A stretch of 64,000 bases of DNA from Euryodendron excelsum (GCA_033060915.1 CM065394.1:16363501-16427500); one strand, 5' to 3'. Positions 24,541 to 37,371 are shown, counted from the first letter of the stretch. Made by a program: numbers and translations. Notes: generated by a model from the letters alone, not told the origin.

Positions 24541-27069
24541 AAAGTAATATTCATCAACGAGAGTATGAGGCAAAAAGGAAGAACTAAAACCTACTTTTTT
24601 ATCATTTCAAAACATAATTGCATGGCTTGCAATGTTCATTTAAATAAGATATGCAAGAAATGGAAGGACAAAAGAAAATATATGAACTTTGAGAAAACCT
24701 CCCTTTTCTTGTTGGCCTTTCGGTGAGAACCCCAAATAGGGCTTTAGGACAGCGTCAACCTCCTTGGTACTTCATTGACCGAGTGTACCACCAATCAACG
24801 GAGGGCAGACTGACAGATCTTTCGTGGCGTTTGACTTATATTTAGAAGTTCAAAGATGTTTTTGTAGCAATGCACGGGTCTGACAAGACTTTGCAAATCG
24901 TGAAGCCTTCTTCTGCATGGACGGCGATTGTCATGACATGGTATGGAGGTAACGTCTTATAGATGGATGGTTAGTTCTTCTTGCTACTTAATGTAGGTTT
25001 GGCCTCTTCTAACAACTAGGCTCATCCTTCCATGAGTTTGAATCAGGTGGGGTACTCGAGGAATTTCATGATTTTGGTTGTGCTCTTTGACCTAGAAAAA
25101 GAAAAAGGAAAACAGAATACAGCCAACATGTGGAGTTGGAGGTTCTATGTGATGCATGTCCTATGGGGGTCCCTTCTTTGAGGGAATCTAAGCATGATGT
25201 TGAGTCCGTTTTGGAGGTGGGGTTTTGCCCCCTATGCAATACAATACCTCTTCAGCATGGGCCAGTTGATGTTTCTTTGTTTGGGTAATCCCACTCTACG
25301 GACGGAGAAGGATTTGGGCCTCTCTTGAGATATGGTTCTGCACACGCCATGAATCCTTAGGGTTGAAGAACCCTTAGGAGTTTTGGTAGGTTCGATTAAC
25401 ATGAGATTGGATTGTTCCTTTCTCTCTACGGTTGATGAGAATGCAATGACTTGAGTTTCTTAGAACTCTTGTCTCGAAATGGGTATGGATGCATGAGCAT
25501 AATAGAACTGAACATATGAGCAGTATGATGACAATAAATGAATCGTTTAGAAAACCCCCCTTCTTATCTTGCTTTTGTCTTCGATTCTCTTGGTACTTGG
25601 AGATGAGGGGGAGGATAGAAGACAAGAAATGAAAGAGAAATTAGGGCCTTGATTTAAAATTTTTTATGCAATGCATGTCCTAGGGTGTCCCTATTTGAGA
25701 GGGAGACTAAATATGATGGCTTTGGATCACTTTCGGAGATAAGGGTTTTACTCCTGTATGCAGATACCTTATTGTCGGGTGAGAACATTCATTCACTCAT
25801 ACATTCAATTGTGAAAAATAAAAGAATACAAGGAACTTTGAATTTAGAATACAAGAAGAAACCAAGTACACTTTAATAGGGGGAAAGGGAAGCATTTTCC
25901 TTTGGACTTTCACCTATCTAATTTTACATATGAAATCCTAAACTACTCTTGAGTTTTCGAATTTGCCTTCTTTGGATTTGATGCCGAGGAGGCTATTGAG
26001 AGACCTTGTTGATTGATTGCCCCTTGTCTTCTTGGCAATCCTATCTTCGTGAGCATAGAGGGATTGGGGCCCCTCTTATGGAATGACTTGAAATGCATGC
26101 AATGAGTCCTTAGGGTTACAGGGGAACCCTTAGGGTTTGGATAAGTTTAATGCAAGGGAGAGTAACCTTGGTGTCACTCTTGATGGGTTGATTATATATA
26201 TGAGAATGCAGTGACTTGAGTTACTTCGGAACTCTTGTCTTGGGATTAAATATTGTATGCATGAATATGAATGCAAAGAGTAGAAGGAGAGAGAATGCAA
26301 TTGAAGTAAATATGCATGCATGAGTAGTTAGACAACCATTATAACAGTAAGAATATAGTCATTATAACAATAAGAATAAACCAATATAAAGGAAAGTAAA
26401 AGTAGTTACCCTTTCCTCCATGGTTTTGAAAAAGGTGTGCGTATCTTAAATCTGGCAGAGGTTCGGCTATGCATAGTGTCTATATGAGCATGAGGTTAAG
26501 GGTTTACTAATGCGTCCTAAGAAGACTTGGTTCCTAGATCTTCAAACCTAGGGCCATTTCCCGAGGTAGTGTCATTATTGGTTGGTGATCCGAGCGGGGA
26601 AACCATCAAGAGGCCGTAGGCGAAGAAACTAACACAACATCTTGCCCATAATCAATATACCGTTCCCCCTTCTAACTAGAAGGGACATAACAGGGTAAAG
26701 AATGCAAATATGCAGAATGCAAGTGTACGTGCAGTGCGTGTGTGATTTTTAAAAATTAGAGGAAAGAGCCCAACAACTCCCATTCATCTTGTTCATTCCA
26801 TACATTCATTCATACGTGGCAGTTTATATTACATGAAATAAATATGTGAACAAGGGTCTACCTACAAAAATAAATATGCAAAAGTTAGTACTAGAATGAC
26901 AAACTTAATAAATATGAGTAAAGTATAACCAATGGCATGTTTTTTGAAAACAACTTGGAAAAACTTGATTTTTGAAATTTTTTAAAGTGAATAGAATTGG
27001 AAAAATTAATCAAAGACTCTAAATGGGTGAGGGTGAATAGACATGACAATGGCCTAACCCTCTAAGCAT
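24541..27069 (-). other. element A leader region, gag absent
   Basis: Corresponds to the leader of element B (53750-55253). A block with CAATGACTTGAGTT and GAATCCTTAGGGT occurs twice here (about 25130-25450 and 25640-26230) and once in B (about 53870-54450). The B gag region has no counterpart. Near 26440-26640 there is a conserved AAATCTGGCAGAGGTTCGGC block also found in B at ~54590. No ORF with a recognisable domain. Confidence 0.6.
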
Positions 27070-27086
27070 CCCCAATGGAGTCGCCA
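27070..27086 (-). other. primer-binding site of element A, tRNA-Arg-like
   Basis: On the minus strand TGGCGACTCCATTGGGG, two bases after the LTR edge. It resembles the complement of the 3' end of plant tRNA-Arg, the primer reported for Ogre/Tat elements. Sets the sense strand as minus. Confidence 0.8.
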
Positions 27087-27242
27087 GTTGTCGTGTCTCG
27101 ATTTTTCACACTCGAAAAATACAAGTGAGAAAAACACAATGCTCTCTCATTAGAACTCATCCTCTTAGAAGGACGAGTATGTCAAGGTTTGAATTGAAAA
27201 TTGATTTTGAATAAAGGCTTTTGGAAAAAGTTTGGAGTTGCC

Positions 27243-27269
27243 ACCTAACTTGATTAAGGTGAGTTAGGT
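27243..27269 (-). promoter_or_regulatory. conserved U5 hairpin
   Basis: ACCTAACT and AGTTAGGT around an 11-base loop; lies about 155 bp from the PBS of element A. Confidence 0.6.
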
Positions 27270-27649
27270 CACCTAAAACTAAGTACAATCCGAATATTTC
27301 ACTAAGGGTTTTTGAAAAGATTTTGAAAACTTCCTCAAGAGAGGGTTTTTAATAAAATAGGTTATTCAGCAACTTTTGAAAATATTTAAGTCATTTTTTG
27401 AAAATAACTCCTTTTGGTCTTTGAAAATAGTGATCTAGGTTCGAAGGTTAGTTACGTGTAGAGAATACGCACTAAGCCATCACCCTGCCCCGCTCTTGCG
27501 GTATCTACATGTCTATTCACTCTAGGTTCACTCATTTAGAATCTTTGATTAATATATGTCCAATACTATCCACTCTAGAAAAAATTTTTGAAAAGAGAAG
27601 TTTGACATGATGCATGATATGTAAGTGCAAGAACAAGATTGAGTCTAAA

Positions 27650-29560
27650 AATAGATTTGATAAGAACTTGATTTGATTTTGGAAATAGATTTTGAAGAAA
27701 GACTTGATTTGAAATTGGAAAGAAGGTTTTAGAAATTTAGAATTGGAGATTTGAAAATAGATTTTAGAATTAGAAATTTGAAATAGATCATGCAATTGGA
27801 AGGTTGAAGGTTGTAGAATTGGAAACTTGAAAAAGATTATGGAATTGGAAACTTGAAAAAAGTTTTGACCGCACCTATGAGGGTTGCCTACCTATTCCTT
27901 TTTGGGAATCGGTTTAGTCGTACTTTGGACAAGAGTCTGATTGAAAATAGACACTTTGAGGTTTTTGAAAAGTTTGATTTGAAAAGATTTGATTAGAAAA
28001 AGAGTTTGATTTAAAAAATGATTTGATTTGAACTTGAAATAGGAGATTTGATATTTGAGCTTTTGATTTGAAATTGATCTTGGAATTGACTTTGAATAGA
28101 ACTTGAGGATTTGAAATTGATTTTGAGTTGAAAAGATTGAACTTGGACTTAGCATTGAACTTGAAAAATGGTTTGAACATTGAAAGAAAACTTGGACTTG
28201 GATTGGAAAGATAGAGTTTTGAAAAAATTTTGAAGTTCGAAATTAGAAAACCATCTTGGTTTAGAAAAAGGTTTTTAGAAAAAAGTGAAAACTTCCTAAC
28301 TCTAAGAGTTAAGGTTGAACTAGGGTTTAGGCCTCCTAGGGTTTAGGTTACCTAAGATTGGAATCTGTGGTTGAATTAGGAAGGTTTGATTTAGATTTGA
28401 AAAGTTTGACTTTAGAAAGTTGGATTTTGGAAAGTTTCAAATTAGGAAAGGTCCAAATTAGAAAAGATTCGAATTAGGAAATTTGGATTTTAAGAAAGAT
28501 TTTGAAAAGAAGTTTGATTTGATTTAAAAAACTTGATTTGGAATAGATTTAGAAAAGTTAAGGTTTAGGAAAGATTGGACTTTGAAAAGCTTTAGAATTA
28601 GAAAAATTTGAAGTTAAAAAAGTTTTATTTTAGGAAAGGGCCAAATTAGGAAAGTTTCATTTTAGGAAGGTTTTGAATTTGGAAAGATTAGAATTTTGGA
28701 AAGTTTTTAAATTAGCAAAAGTTTGAATCAAGAAAGCTTTCTACTTAAGAAAGTTTTGAATTAGAAAAGTTTTGATTTTAGAAAGTTTCAACTTAGGAAC
28801 GTTTTCAATTCAGAAAACTTTGAAATTGAGAAAGTTTTGGTTTTGGAAAGATTTCAATCTACGAAAGATTTGGAATCTGGAACGTTTGATATAAGAGGGA
28901 TTTAGAAAGTCTAGAAATTAGGAAATGTTTAAATTTAGAAAGATTGGAAAGTTTGAAATTTGGAAAGGTTTGACATTAGGGAAGTTTAGAATTAGGAAAG
29001 GATTGAATTAAGGAAGATTTGGTTTCTATTTTCGAAAAGAGACGATTTGATTTTGTTTTAAAAAAATGGAGGATTGGATTTGGCATAGAATTGGAAGGAT
29101 GGAGTTTTGGAAATCTTGATTTAGAAAATATGATTTGATATGAAAAAGAAGTTAAGGAAATCTAAGAGTTTAATGTAAGAAATAGAATTTTTGAAATCTA
29201 TGATTTGAAGTGGGAAAGGAAAGTGAAAATTAGGGTTTCCTAATCATTGGCTCTAGCGTTTCACTTGGGCTTCAAGAAAAAGAGATTTTGAAAAGTGAAT
29301 ATTTTGAAGAAAGTTTCTAGGCAGGAAATTTGAAGAGAGTTTCTAGAAAGTGAATTTTTTAAGAGAGCTTTTGGGAAGGAACTTGAAAACAGGTTTTTGG
29401 AAAACAGATTTTTGAAAGGAGTTTTTAGAAAGCAATTTTGGAAAGGAGATTGGAGAGAGTTTTTAGAAAGTATATTGAAAAAGAGATTTTAGAAAGTAGA
29501 TTTGAAAAGAGATTTTGGAGAGGATTTAAAAAGGAGGTTTTGGAAGATAAGTTTGAAAAG
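27650..29560. repeat. AGGAAAG/TTTGAA array in the element A right LTR
   Basis: Homologue of 13660-15600 in the partner LTR. Confidence 0.75.
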
Positions 29561-30454
29561 CAATTTGGAAAGGGACTTGAATGTGGAAGTTTACAAGTCT
29601 CTAAAAATATCTCACTTTCCTAAAACGACTCTAACCATAGGAAGATTAGAACCATTACAGGACTGTGATTTTGAAAGCAACAAAGATTTGAAAATATAGA
29701 TCATGATAGTCACTTTAAATATAACACTTTCCTGAAGCGCCCCCAACCATAGAATGACTAGAATCACCTTAGAATTGTGATTTGGACAAAAATAACTTTA
29801 GGATTTACACCCAAAACTTATGTAATAATTTCCTAAAACAACCCTAACCATGGAGTGGTTAGAATCATCTTAAGACTGTGACTTTTGAAAATATGTTTGG
29901 AAGAAGAAAATTTTAATGCAAGTTTTGAAAACAAGTTTAGAAAACGATTTTGCATGAATATGATATGCACAATACAAGTAGGGTCGTGAACATACAAGGT
30001 TTAGGCTTCACCACATAATCAAGGGAGTTGAATCCACATGGTCTAAGGTCGAATTAGAGGAAAGCTCTCGACACGGTAACTTTCAACCATTCTCCCTACA
30101 CATGAACGGGGGGTTTCCTTGTTTCAAGCATGTAAGAAAGGGGGGAAGAAGATAGGGGATTAAAATAGAAAAAAACTCGAGTGGGTTAAGAGAGAGAAGA
30201 GAGAAGGGGGGAATCGCATAAACCTAAATAGAAAACCATCCTTGTGTCTACTTTGATTTATTCGTTTTATTTGCTTTACTTCGCCTTGATCTTCGAGAGC
30301 TTTGAGATTACAGCACAATGAGTCTTCAATGGTCGGCTTGGAGGCTCGTATAGGTGCGTATTGAGTGTATGTATGCTAGGGTTAAAATGTATGGGGGCTA
30401 GGGTTTAAAGAAACCTAAGAGAGCTAGGGTTTGGAGAGAGTTTGAGGGCTGTAT

Positions 30455-30457
<3 letters not shown>

Positions 30458-30536
<79 letters not shown>
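30458..30536. repeat. (GA)n microsatellite, 79 bp
   Basis: Uninterrupted GA dinucleotide at the position of the 19-bp tract in the partner LTR. Confidence 0.97.
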
Positions 30537-30540
<4 letters not shown>

Positions 30541-30584
30541 TGGAGTTAGATTGCCGACCCCTTTTTACGTAGGGAAGAGGCTCT

Positions 30585-30594
30585 GTATTTATAG
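30585..30594 (-). promoter_or_regulatory. TATA box of element A right LTR (5' LTR promoter)
   Basis: CTATAAATAC on the minus strand. As this is the sense 5' LTR, it would drive the element transcript. Confidence 0.75.
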
Positions 30595-30832
30595 ACAAAA
30601 GACTGATCTGACGCTAGTTGCAGTGGTGCTAGGCTTAAAAATCCATTGGCGCCTCTAGGAGTGTCGAGTGGTGTCGTGCCTAGATTTTTCGCACTCGAGG
30701 AATACACACACAAGCGGGAAAAATGTTGTACTCTCTCGTTAGAACTCACCCTCCTAGAAGAATGAGTGCGACTAGGTTTGAATTGAAAAATTGGTTTGAA
30801 CAAAGGGCTTTTGAAAAAAGTTTGGAGTCGCC

Positions 30833-30859
30833 ACCTAACTTGATTAAGGTGAGTTAGGT
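30833..30859 (-). promoter_or_regulatory. conserved U5 hairpin in the solo LTR
   Basis: Same arms ACCTAACT/AGTTAGGT and 11-base loop as in elements A and B. Confidence 0.6.
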
Positions 30860-31229
30860 TACCTAAAAACTAAGCATAATCCGAAAACTACACTTAGGGT
30901 TTTGAAAAACGATTTTGAAAATATCTGCTCAAGAGAGGGTTTTTAAGAAAAACAGGCTGTTTGGCAACCTTTGAAAAATATTTAACCCTATTTTTTGAAA
31001 AATAACTCCTTTTGGTCTTTCGAAAACAGTGATCCTAGGTTCGGAGGTTGGTTACGTGTAGGGAAGACGCAATAAGCCATCACTCTACCCTGGCCTTTCG
31101 GTACCTACATGTCAATCTACCTTAGATTCACCTATGAGAGTCTTTAACTAACTAATGTTTAATCCTATCCACTTTGAAAAAGAATGTTTAAAAAGGCATG
31201 ATGCATGATATGCAAGTGCAAGATAAGAG

Positions 31230-33110
31230 AATTGAAAAATAGATTTGAAAAGAAGAATTTGATTTGATTTTAGAAGAAAGATTTAAAATTGGAATTGAAA
31301 AGAGATGTGAAAAGAGTTATGGAATTGAAAACTTGAAGAATGTTGTGGGATTGGAGATTAGAAAGAAATTGTAGAAATAGAAATTTGAAACATGTGGAAT
31401 TTGAAATTCGAAAAATGTTGTGACCGCACCCATGAGGGTTGCCTACGTATCCTTTTGGAGGAATTAGGTTAGTCGTAGTTCAGACAAGAGTCCGATAGAA
31501 GATAGAATGTTTGATTTGAAAATGGAGTTGAATTGGAATTTGGATTTGATTTGGACTTAGAATAGAATATTGAAGATTGGAATTTAGAATTTTGAAATTG
31601 AAAAGGTTGAATTTTGATTTGGAAAGATAGAACTTGGAAGAAAGATTTAGACTTGTTTTGGAAAGATAAAGGTTTAGGAAACCTAGACTTAGGAAAGATA
31701 GGATTTAGGAAAGACTTGAGGTTTAAGAAAAATTGGACTCGAATGTTGGATGTTGAAGATTGGAAAAAGATTGGATTGAATTTATGAAAGATTTGAATTA
31801 GGAAAGGTCCGATTTAGGAAAGTTTCGAATTAAGAAAGTTTTGACTTAGGAAAATTTTCAATTAGGGAATTTTCAAATTATGAAAGTTTCGAAATTAGGA
31901 ACGTTTTGAATTAAGAAAGTTTCATTTTAAGAAAGGTTTTGAAAGAGGAAAGGTTTTGAAAATAAGGAAGTTTTGAAAATAAGAAAGTTTTGAGAATAAG
32001 AAAGTTTTAGATTTGGAAAGTCTTGACTTAAGAAAGTTTTGAACTTGGAAAGCTTTGGATTTGGAAAGACTTGGAATTTATAAAGTTTAGGATTTAGAAA
32101 GTTAGAGTTTTAGAAAATCTTGAGATTAGGAAAGGTTTGAATTTAGGAAAGATTGGAAAATCTAGATTTGGAAAGTTAAGATTTGAAAAGGGGTAGAATT
32201 AGGAAAGGGTTGAATTAGAAAAGATTTGAAAGCTTAATGTTTAAGGAAAGATTTCTAAAAAACTTATGGTTTAGGAAGATAGAAAATTAGGAGATAGTTG
32301 AATTAGGAAAGATTTAGATTTTGAGTTTTAAAATTTAGGAAATATTTTTATGTTCAAGTTAAGATTTAGGAAAGTAGAAGATTAAGAAAGAGTTGGATTA
32401 GGAAGGGATTGGATTTTGTTCCTAAGAAGAAGTACTTTGATTTTGTTTCAAAAAACGGAGGATTGGATCTAGTTTCCTAAACGGGGAGATTAGATTTGGT
32501 TTCCTAAAGGAAAGATTTGATTTGGTTTCCTAGAGGGAAGGTAGGATTTGACAAGGATTTGGAAAAAGAAGTTTCTAGAAACCCTAGATTTGGAAGTGTA
32601 TAGTTTTGACGTAGAAAATAGGTTTTGGAAATGTGTATAGTTTGGATGTGAAAACAAGAGGTTTTGGAAACCTAGGTTTTGAGGCAAGTTTGAAAACCAT
32701 GTTTTTGGAAAGAAAATTAGGGTTTCCTAATTGTGGGTTCTAGGGCTTGACTTGGACACTAAGAAAAAGGATTTTTTGGAAAGTGTGTTTTTTGAAAACA
32801 AGTTCTTGGAAGGAAATCCTAGAGAAAAGTTTCTAGAGGGAAGATTTTGGAAAGAGAGTTTTTTAGAAAGATTTTTGGAAGGAGATTGTTGGAGAGAAGT
32901 TTTTGAAAAGATTTTTTTTAGGGAGCATTTTTAGAAAGTGGATTTTGGAGGAGAGTATTTCGGAAAGGAATTGAAAAAGGAAGTTTTGAAAAATAAATTT
33001 TTTGAGGGAGTTTTTGAAAACAACTTTGGAAAGGAGAGTTTTAGACAAGTATGTTAAAAAAAAAGAAGAGATTTTTAGGAGAAGATTTTTTTAAAAGAGA
33101 GTTTTTAAAA
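31230..33110. repeat. AGGAAAG/TTTGAA array in the solo LTR
   Basis: Homologue of the R/U5 arrays of element A, diverged. Confidence 0.7.
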
Positions 33111-33985
33111 GGTATAAAACATCTCACTTTCCTAAAGCGATTATAACCATAAGAAGGCTAGAACCACTTTAAGAAAGTGGTTTTGAAAACAAAAAGGGTT
33201 GAAAATATAGACCATATTGGTCACTTTGAATGTAACACTTTCCTAAAGCAATCCTAGCCATGGAAATGCTAGAATCACCCTAGGATTGTGATTTTGAAAA
33301 CATGTTTTGAAAAAGGAGCTTTTGATGCAATTTTGAAAACAAGCTTAATGCAAGCCTTGAAAACGAGTTTGAAAAAGGTTTTTGGAAGATGCAAGATCAT
33401 GATATGCACAATGCAAGTTTGGGATCGTGAACATACAAGGTTAAGGCTTCACCACATAATCTAGGGGGCCGAACCCACGTGGTCTCTGGTTAGTCTAAAG
33501 GAAAGCCCCCGACACGGTGACCCTTCGATAGTCTAATCCTACACATGGACCGGGAGTCTCCTTGTTTCAAGCATGCAAAGAAAGGGGGGGGGGGGGGGAA
33601 AGAGATGGGGGATTAAAATAGAGAAAACCCAAGTGGGTTAGGAGAGAGAAGAGAGAGGGGGGAGTGCAAACACGTAAAACGAAAGCCTACCTTGTGCCTT
33701 GTTTATTTTGCACGCCTTGCTTGTCTTCGGTCTTCGTCTTGATCTTCGTCTTCAATCCTCAAGAGTTATCTTCAATCTTCAAACTTCAGATTGCAGCTCT
33801 TCAAGTCTTCAAAGGAGGGTTGAAGGCTAGTGTATAAGTGTATGGGGGTGTGTACGAGTGTACAGAAGGCTAGGGTTTGGAAAACCTAAGGAAGCTAGGG
33901 TTTAGGGAGTGTTCGAGCTCTGTATATCGAATATTGATATTTTTAGACTGAGTTTGTGGACCTCTCTTACGCTAGAAGAGGCTCT

Positions 33986-33995
33986 GTATTTATAG
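33986..33995 (-). promoter_or_regulatory. TATA box of the solo LTR
   Basis: CTATAAATAC on the minus strand, in the conserved context GAGGCTCTGTATTTATAG on the plus strand. A solo LTR can still act as a promoter. Confidence 0.75.
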
Positions 33996-34379
33996 AGGTG
34001 GGATAGACCTGGCGCCTGTTGTAGTGGTGCCAAGGCAAAATTCCTCTTGGCGCCACTACTAGTGGTGCTAGCCAGTTAGGAAAGTATTTAGGTTAGCAAG
34101 CAACGTATCTTTGACTAGATTTGGGCGCTTGTACTTGTGACTATCATACAATTTTTAGCAAGGCTTCACTAGGAGTGACTCCGGAAAGTCCGGGAATGAT
34201 TTGAAGAGGCCGGGAATGACCTGGAAGGCCAAAAAATAGCAGGACCACTTAGAATAGTGTCTCGGAGGTATTTAACTTGAAAAATGAGGATAGGATGTGT
34301 CAGAAGGGTTAATTGGGCCTTTAGGGGCAAAACGGTCAATCGGGCCGAAAAGCTACCGGGACAGACTCGGACTGTCCCG

Positions 34380-34790
34380 GAGGAAGACTCAAAATTTGGA
34401 AACATTATTCAGAATGTTCCCAAAAGTTGCCGGTTTGATACCCAGAGCCGGTGTGGTCAGAAAAGGTGACCGGCCCACTAGGGCCAAAACGGTCATTTCG
34501 CATCGGGTTTGCCGAAACTGACTCGGAATGATTTGAAAAGGTAAAGAAAGGTTGAAAACACTATAAAAAGCATTCTTAGGAAGTTACCGGTTTGATACCC
34601 AAATTCGGTGTGGTTGGAAAAGGCGATCGGCCCTCTAGGGGCAAAACGGTCATTTTGTACCGGGTTTGCCGGAACTGACTTGGAAGGATCTGGAAAGGTA
34701 AAGAAAGGTTGAAAACACTATAAAAAGCATTCTCAGGAGTTTACCGGTTTGATACCCAGAGTTGGTGTGGTTCCCGAGGTATTCGAATGC
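34380..34790. repeat. ~156-bp tandem repeat in solo LTR U3
   Basis: CCGGTTTGATACCCA recurs at about 34430, 34586 and 34742. Each unit also has RGGGCAAAAYGGTCATYTT. Two of the units have ACTATAAAAAGCATTCT. Homologous units are in element C (63526-64000). Confidence 0.85.
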
Positions 34791-34889
34791 CTAGGGGCAA
34801 AATGGTCATCTTAACCGGAAAGTCTCAGAAAAGGCCCAAGGAGCAGTTTGGTCATTTTTCATAGAAGTGGGCTAGCAGGCACCGGTGTT

Positions 34890-35080
34890 GACTTGGGTTT
34901 CCAGTGTTTCTATCACTCTGACGGCGGTTGCGTGATACAGGGGTTTGTTGGCAATTCCCTATATCGACCTGTTTGCGAGTATTTTCGCTACTCTGATGGT
35001 TGCGATGTTTGCAAATATTTCCACTACTCTGACAGTTGCGATGTTTGCGAGTATTTTCGCTACTCCGATGGTTTGCGATC
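34890..35080. repeat. short array of GAGTA...TACTC hairpin units in solo LTR
   Basis: Four units of about 35 bp, for example GAGTATTTTCGCTACTC at ~34978 and ~35049. They match the 29-bp units of element C in inverse orientation. Confidence 0.8.
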
Positions 35081-35299
35081 ATTCCCGAGACTGCCTGATC
35101 TCGGGAAGCTGCTAAAAGGATTTAGCGCCTCATAAGTCAATTTTCTTGAAAGGCGTGCCTAAACAGACATTTCTGCATTGGCGGGCTAGCAGGCGACAAA
35201 GGTGGACCATTCTACCATCCAGGGGACTTGGGGTCTCGTCCCAGTCGACAGGTTTAAAGAGACTTACCGTTTCGAAGAAATTTTTTTCAAAAAACTTGT

Positions 35300-35800
35300 C
35301 GGACCGTCTCGAGGAATAAACTGTCTCAAGAGAGGGATTGGAATTGGAAAAGGGTCTTATCGTCTTCGGAAAGACGTGCCTGATTTGGAACCGTCTCGAG
35401 GAATAAATTGTCTCGAGAGAGGGATTGGATTTGGAAAGGGTTCTTATCGTCTTCGGAAAGACGTGCCTGATTTGGAACCGTCCCAAGGAATAAACTGTCT
35501 CGAGAGAGGGATTGGATTTGGAATTGGGACTTACTGTCTTCGGAAAGACGTGCCTGATTTGGAACCATCCCGAGAAATAAACTGTCTCGAGAGAGGGATT
35601 AGATTTGGAATTGGGACTTACTGTCTTCGAAAAGACGTGCCTGATTTGGAACTGTCTTGAGGAATAAACTGTCTCGAGTGAGGGATTGGATTTGGAATTA
35701 GGACTTACCGTCTTTGAAAAAATGTGCCTGGTTTGGAATAGATTTACCGTCTCGAGGAATCAATTGTCTCGAGAAAGGGGTTGGAGTTGGAATTGGAAAG
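35300..35800. repeat. 87-bp tandem repeat in solo LTR U3
   Basis: The CGTCTT...AAGACG segment recurs at 35361, 35448, 35535, 35622 and 35709, an exact 87-bp period, with GAATAAACTGTCTCGAG in each unit. An ORF of 152 codons spans it only because the period is a multiple of three. Confidence 0.92.
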
Positions 35801-37371
35801 GACAATGCCCCTAAGGGCATTTTGGTCATTTTACCTCTATTTGGGCCTGGTGGGCCCGCGAAGCGATGGACAGACGAGATTTAGACTTAGAGAGTTGGTT
35901 TCGATTGGAGTACGTCCATATTGACTTGAGTACAAGTCTGGACGAAGCGTAAACTGCCGAGCGGTCAAAAATGGGATGCTTACAAGTGGCACTTAGGAAA
36001 TATTTTAGAGTGGAAAGAAACGTATCTTCGACCCTTGATACGCAAGGCAGAAGATTTAGGCACCTGTCCTAGTTACTACCATGCATTTTTTAGCCCGGCT
36101 ACACTAGGAGTGACTTCGGAAGGTCCAGGAATGGTCTAGAGGGCTAAAAATGGGTTGAAATCCTTGAAATAGTGTCCCAAGAGTAACAGACTTGAAAAGC
36201 AAGGTCGAAATTGTTGACCAGGCTATTAGGGGCAAAACGGTCGTTTTGCACTGGGTTTATCAGAATTGACTTGGCACGATCCAGAAAGGTCATGAAAGGT
36301 CAAAAATACTATTAGAAACATTCTCGAAAGGTTGCCGGTTTGATATCCAGAGCCGGTGTGGCTCTCGGAGGCACTCAGATGCCTAAAGGCAAAATGGTCA
36401 TTTTAACTGAATGGTCTGGAATTGGCCCGGAACTGAATGGAAAGCATTTAAACATGCCGGATCATCTTTGGGACGATCTTGGAAGGGTGGACTTACTGTT
36501 TTGGGGACCTAGGTACTTTCTCAAGAAACGTGCTAAAAATGGCCCAAGGGGCAATTTGGTTATTTTTCACCGGAGTGGGCTAGTAGGTACTAGTGTTGAC
36601 CTAGGTTTTGAGTGTTTTCGTCACTCTAACGGTCTATGAAGAATTGGTTTCCAAAGGTATCTCGTCCTTTGTTAAATGTGTCATGGCCAAGAGGTGAATT
36701 TGGTCCCGTAACATTGGGGGTCTGTTGGTGATTCCCAATGTCGACCTATTTGCAAGTGTTTTTGCCACTCTGATGGTTACGATGTTTATGAGTGTTTCCA
36801 TCACTCTGATGGCTCGTGTTCATTTCGAAGACTGCATGATCTCAGGAAGCTGCTAGATGGACTTATAGTCTAAGGAATCAACTTTCTCAAAAGACGTGCT
36901 GAATAATGGACATTCTTCACTAGCGGGCTAGCAGGTGCCAAAGGTGAATTGTTCTACCATCTCGGGGACCTTTAGGTCTCGTCCCGGTCGACGGGTTTGA
37001 AGGGACTTACCGTTTTGAAGAATTTTCTCAAAAAACGTGCCAAACTGGATGGTCTTATATCCTAAGGGATCAACTTTCTTGAAAGGTGTGCTGGACTTGA
37101 TTTAGAATTGGAATTGGACTTGAAGTTGAATTTGAGATTAAAATAGGGACTTACCATCTCCAAGAAGAAGTGCCAATGGGAATTGGACCGAGCAATGCCA
37201 CAATGGCATTTTTGTCATTCTGTCTTTATTGAGCCTAGAGGTCCTGCGAAGCGATTGATTGATTGGATTGAATTTGAAAAGTTGATTTGAACTTGAATAT
37301 GTCTATGTTACTTTGAATATGAGTTTGGTCGTATCGGAGATTGCCAAGTGGGCAAAAATAGGTTGCTTACA

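Larger units (their letters stand above)
30672..35984 (-). mobile_element. 5.3-kb solo LTR of a Tat-like gypsy family, nested in the element A right LTR
   Basis: Begins TGTCGTGCC and ends ATGCTTACA, flanked by a perfect 5-bp duplication AGTGG (30667-30671 and 35985-35989). The element A LTR sequence resumes on both sides. It shares the U5 hairpin, TATA box and AGGAAAG array with the A LTRs but has a longer U3 built of three tandem repeats. No internal region, so it arose by LTR-LTR recombination. U3 is about 2 kb and R/U5 about 3.3 kb. It is closer to element C than to A in its U3 repeats. Confidence 0.93.
13130..37371 (-). mobile_element. element A: non-autonomous Tat-like Ty3/gypsy retrotransposon with nested insertions
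   Basis: Two long LTRs (13130-19326 and 27089-37371) enclose a 7.8-kb internal region. Direct repeats flank it: GGAGG at 13125-13129 and AGAGG at 37372-37376, one mismatch. The PBS beside the right LTR, the polypurine tract beside the left LTR and the TATA boxes all read on the minus strand. No gag, protease, RT or integrase is recognisable inside; only an antisense gene remnant and tandem repeats. It is therefore a large non-autonomous derivative that would depend on enzymes in trans. Without the two nested solo LTRs and their duplications it would be about 17 kb. Confidence 0.88.
27089..37371 (-). repeat. element A right LTR (5' LTR in sense), split by a solo LTR
   Basis: Plus-strand start TGTCGTGTCTCG, end GGTTGCTTACA. 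Without the 5318-bp nested insertion and duplication it is 4965 bp. It aligns with the left LTR throughout, apart from that LTR's ~520-bp U3 loss. It keeps the U3 segment 36350-36880 with GAGTG...CACTC hairpins. Confidence 0.88.

Noticed and set aside
35202..35660. 152-codon ORF with repeated RLRKDVPDLEPS peptide
   Set aside because: Its period is the 87-bp non-coding U3 repeat, which happens to be a multiple of three.
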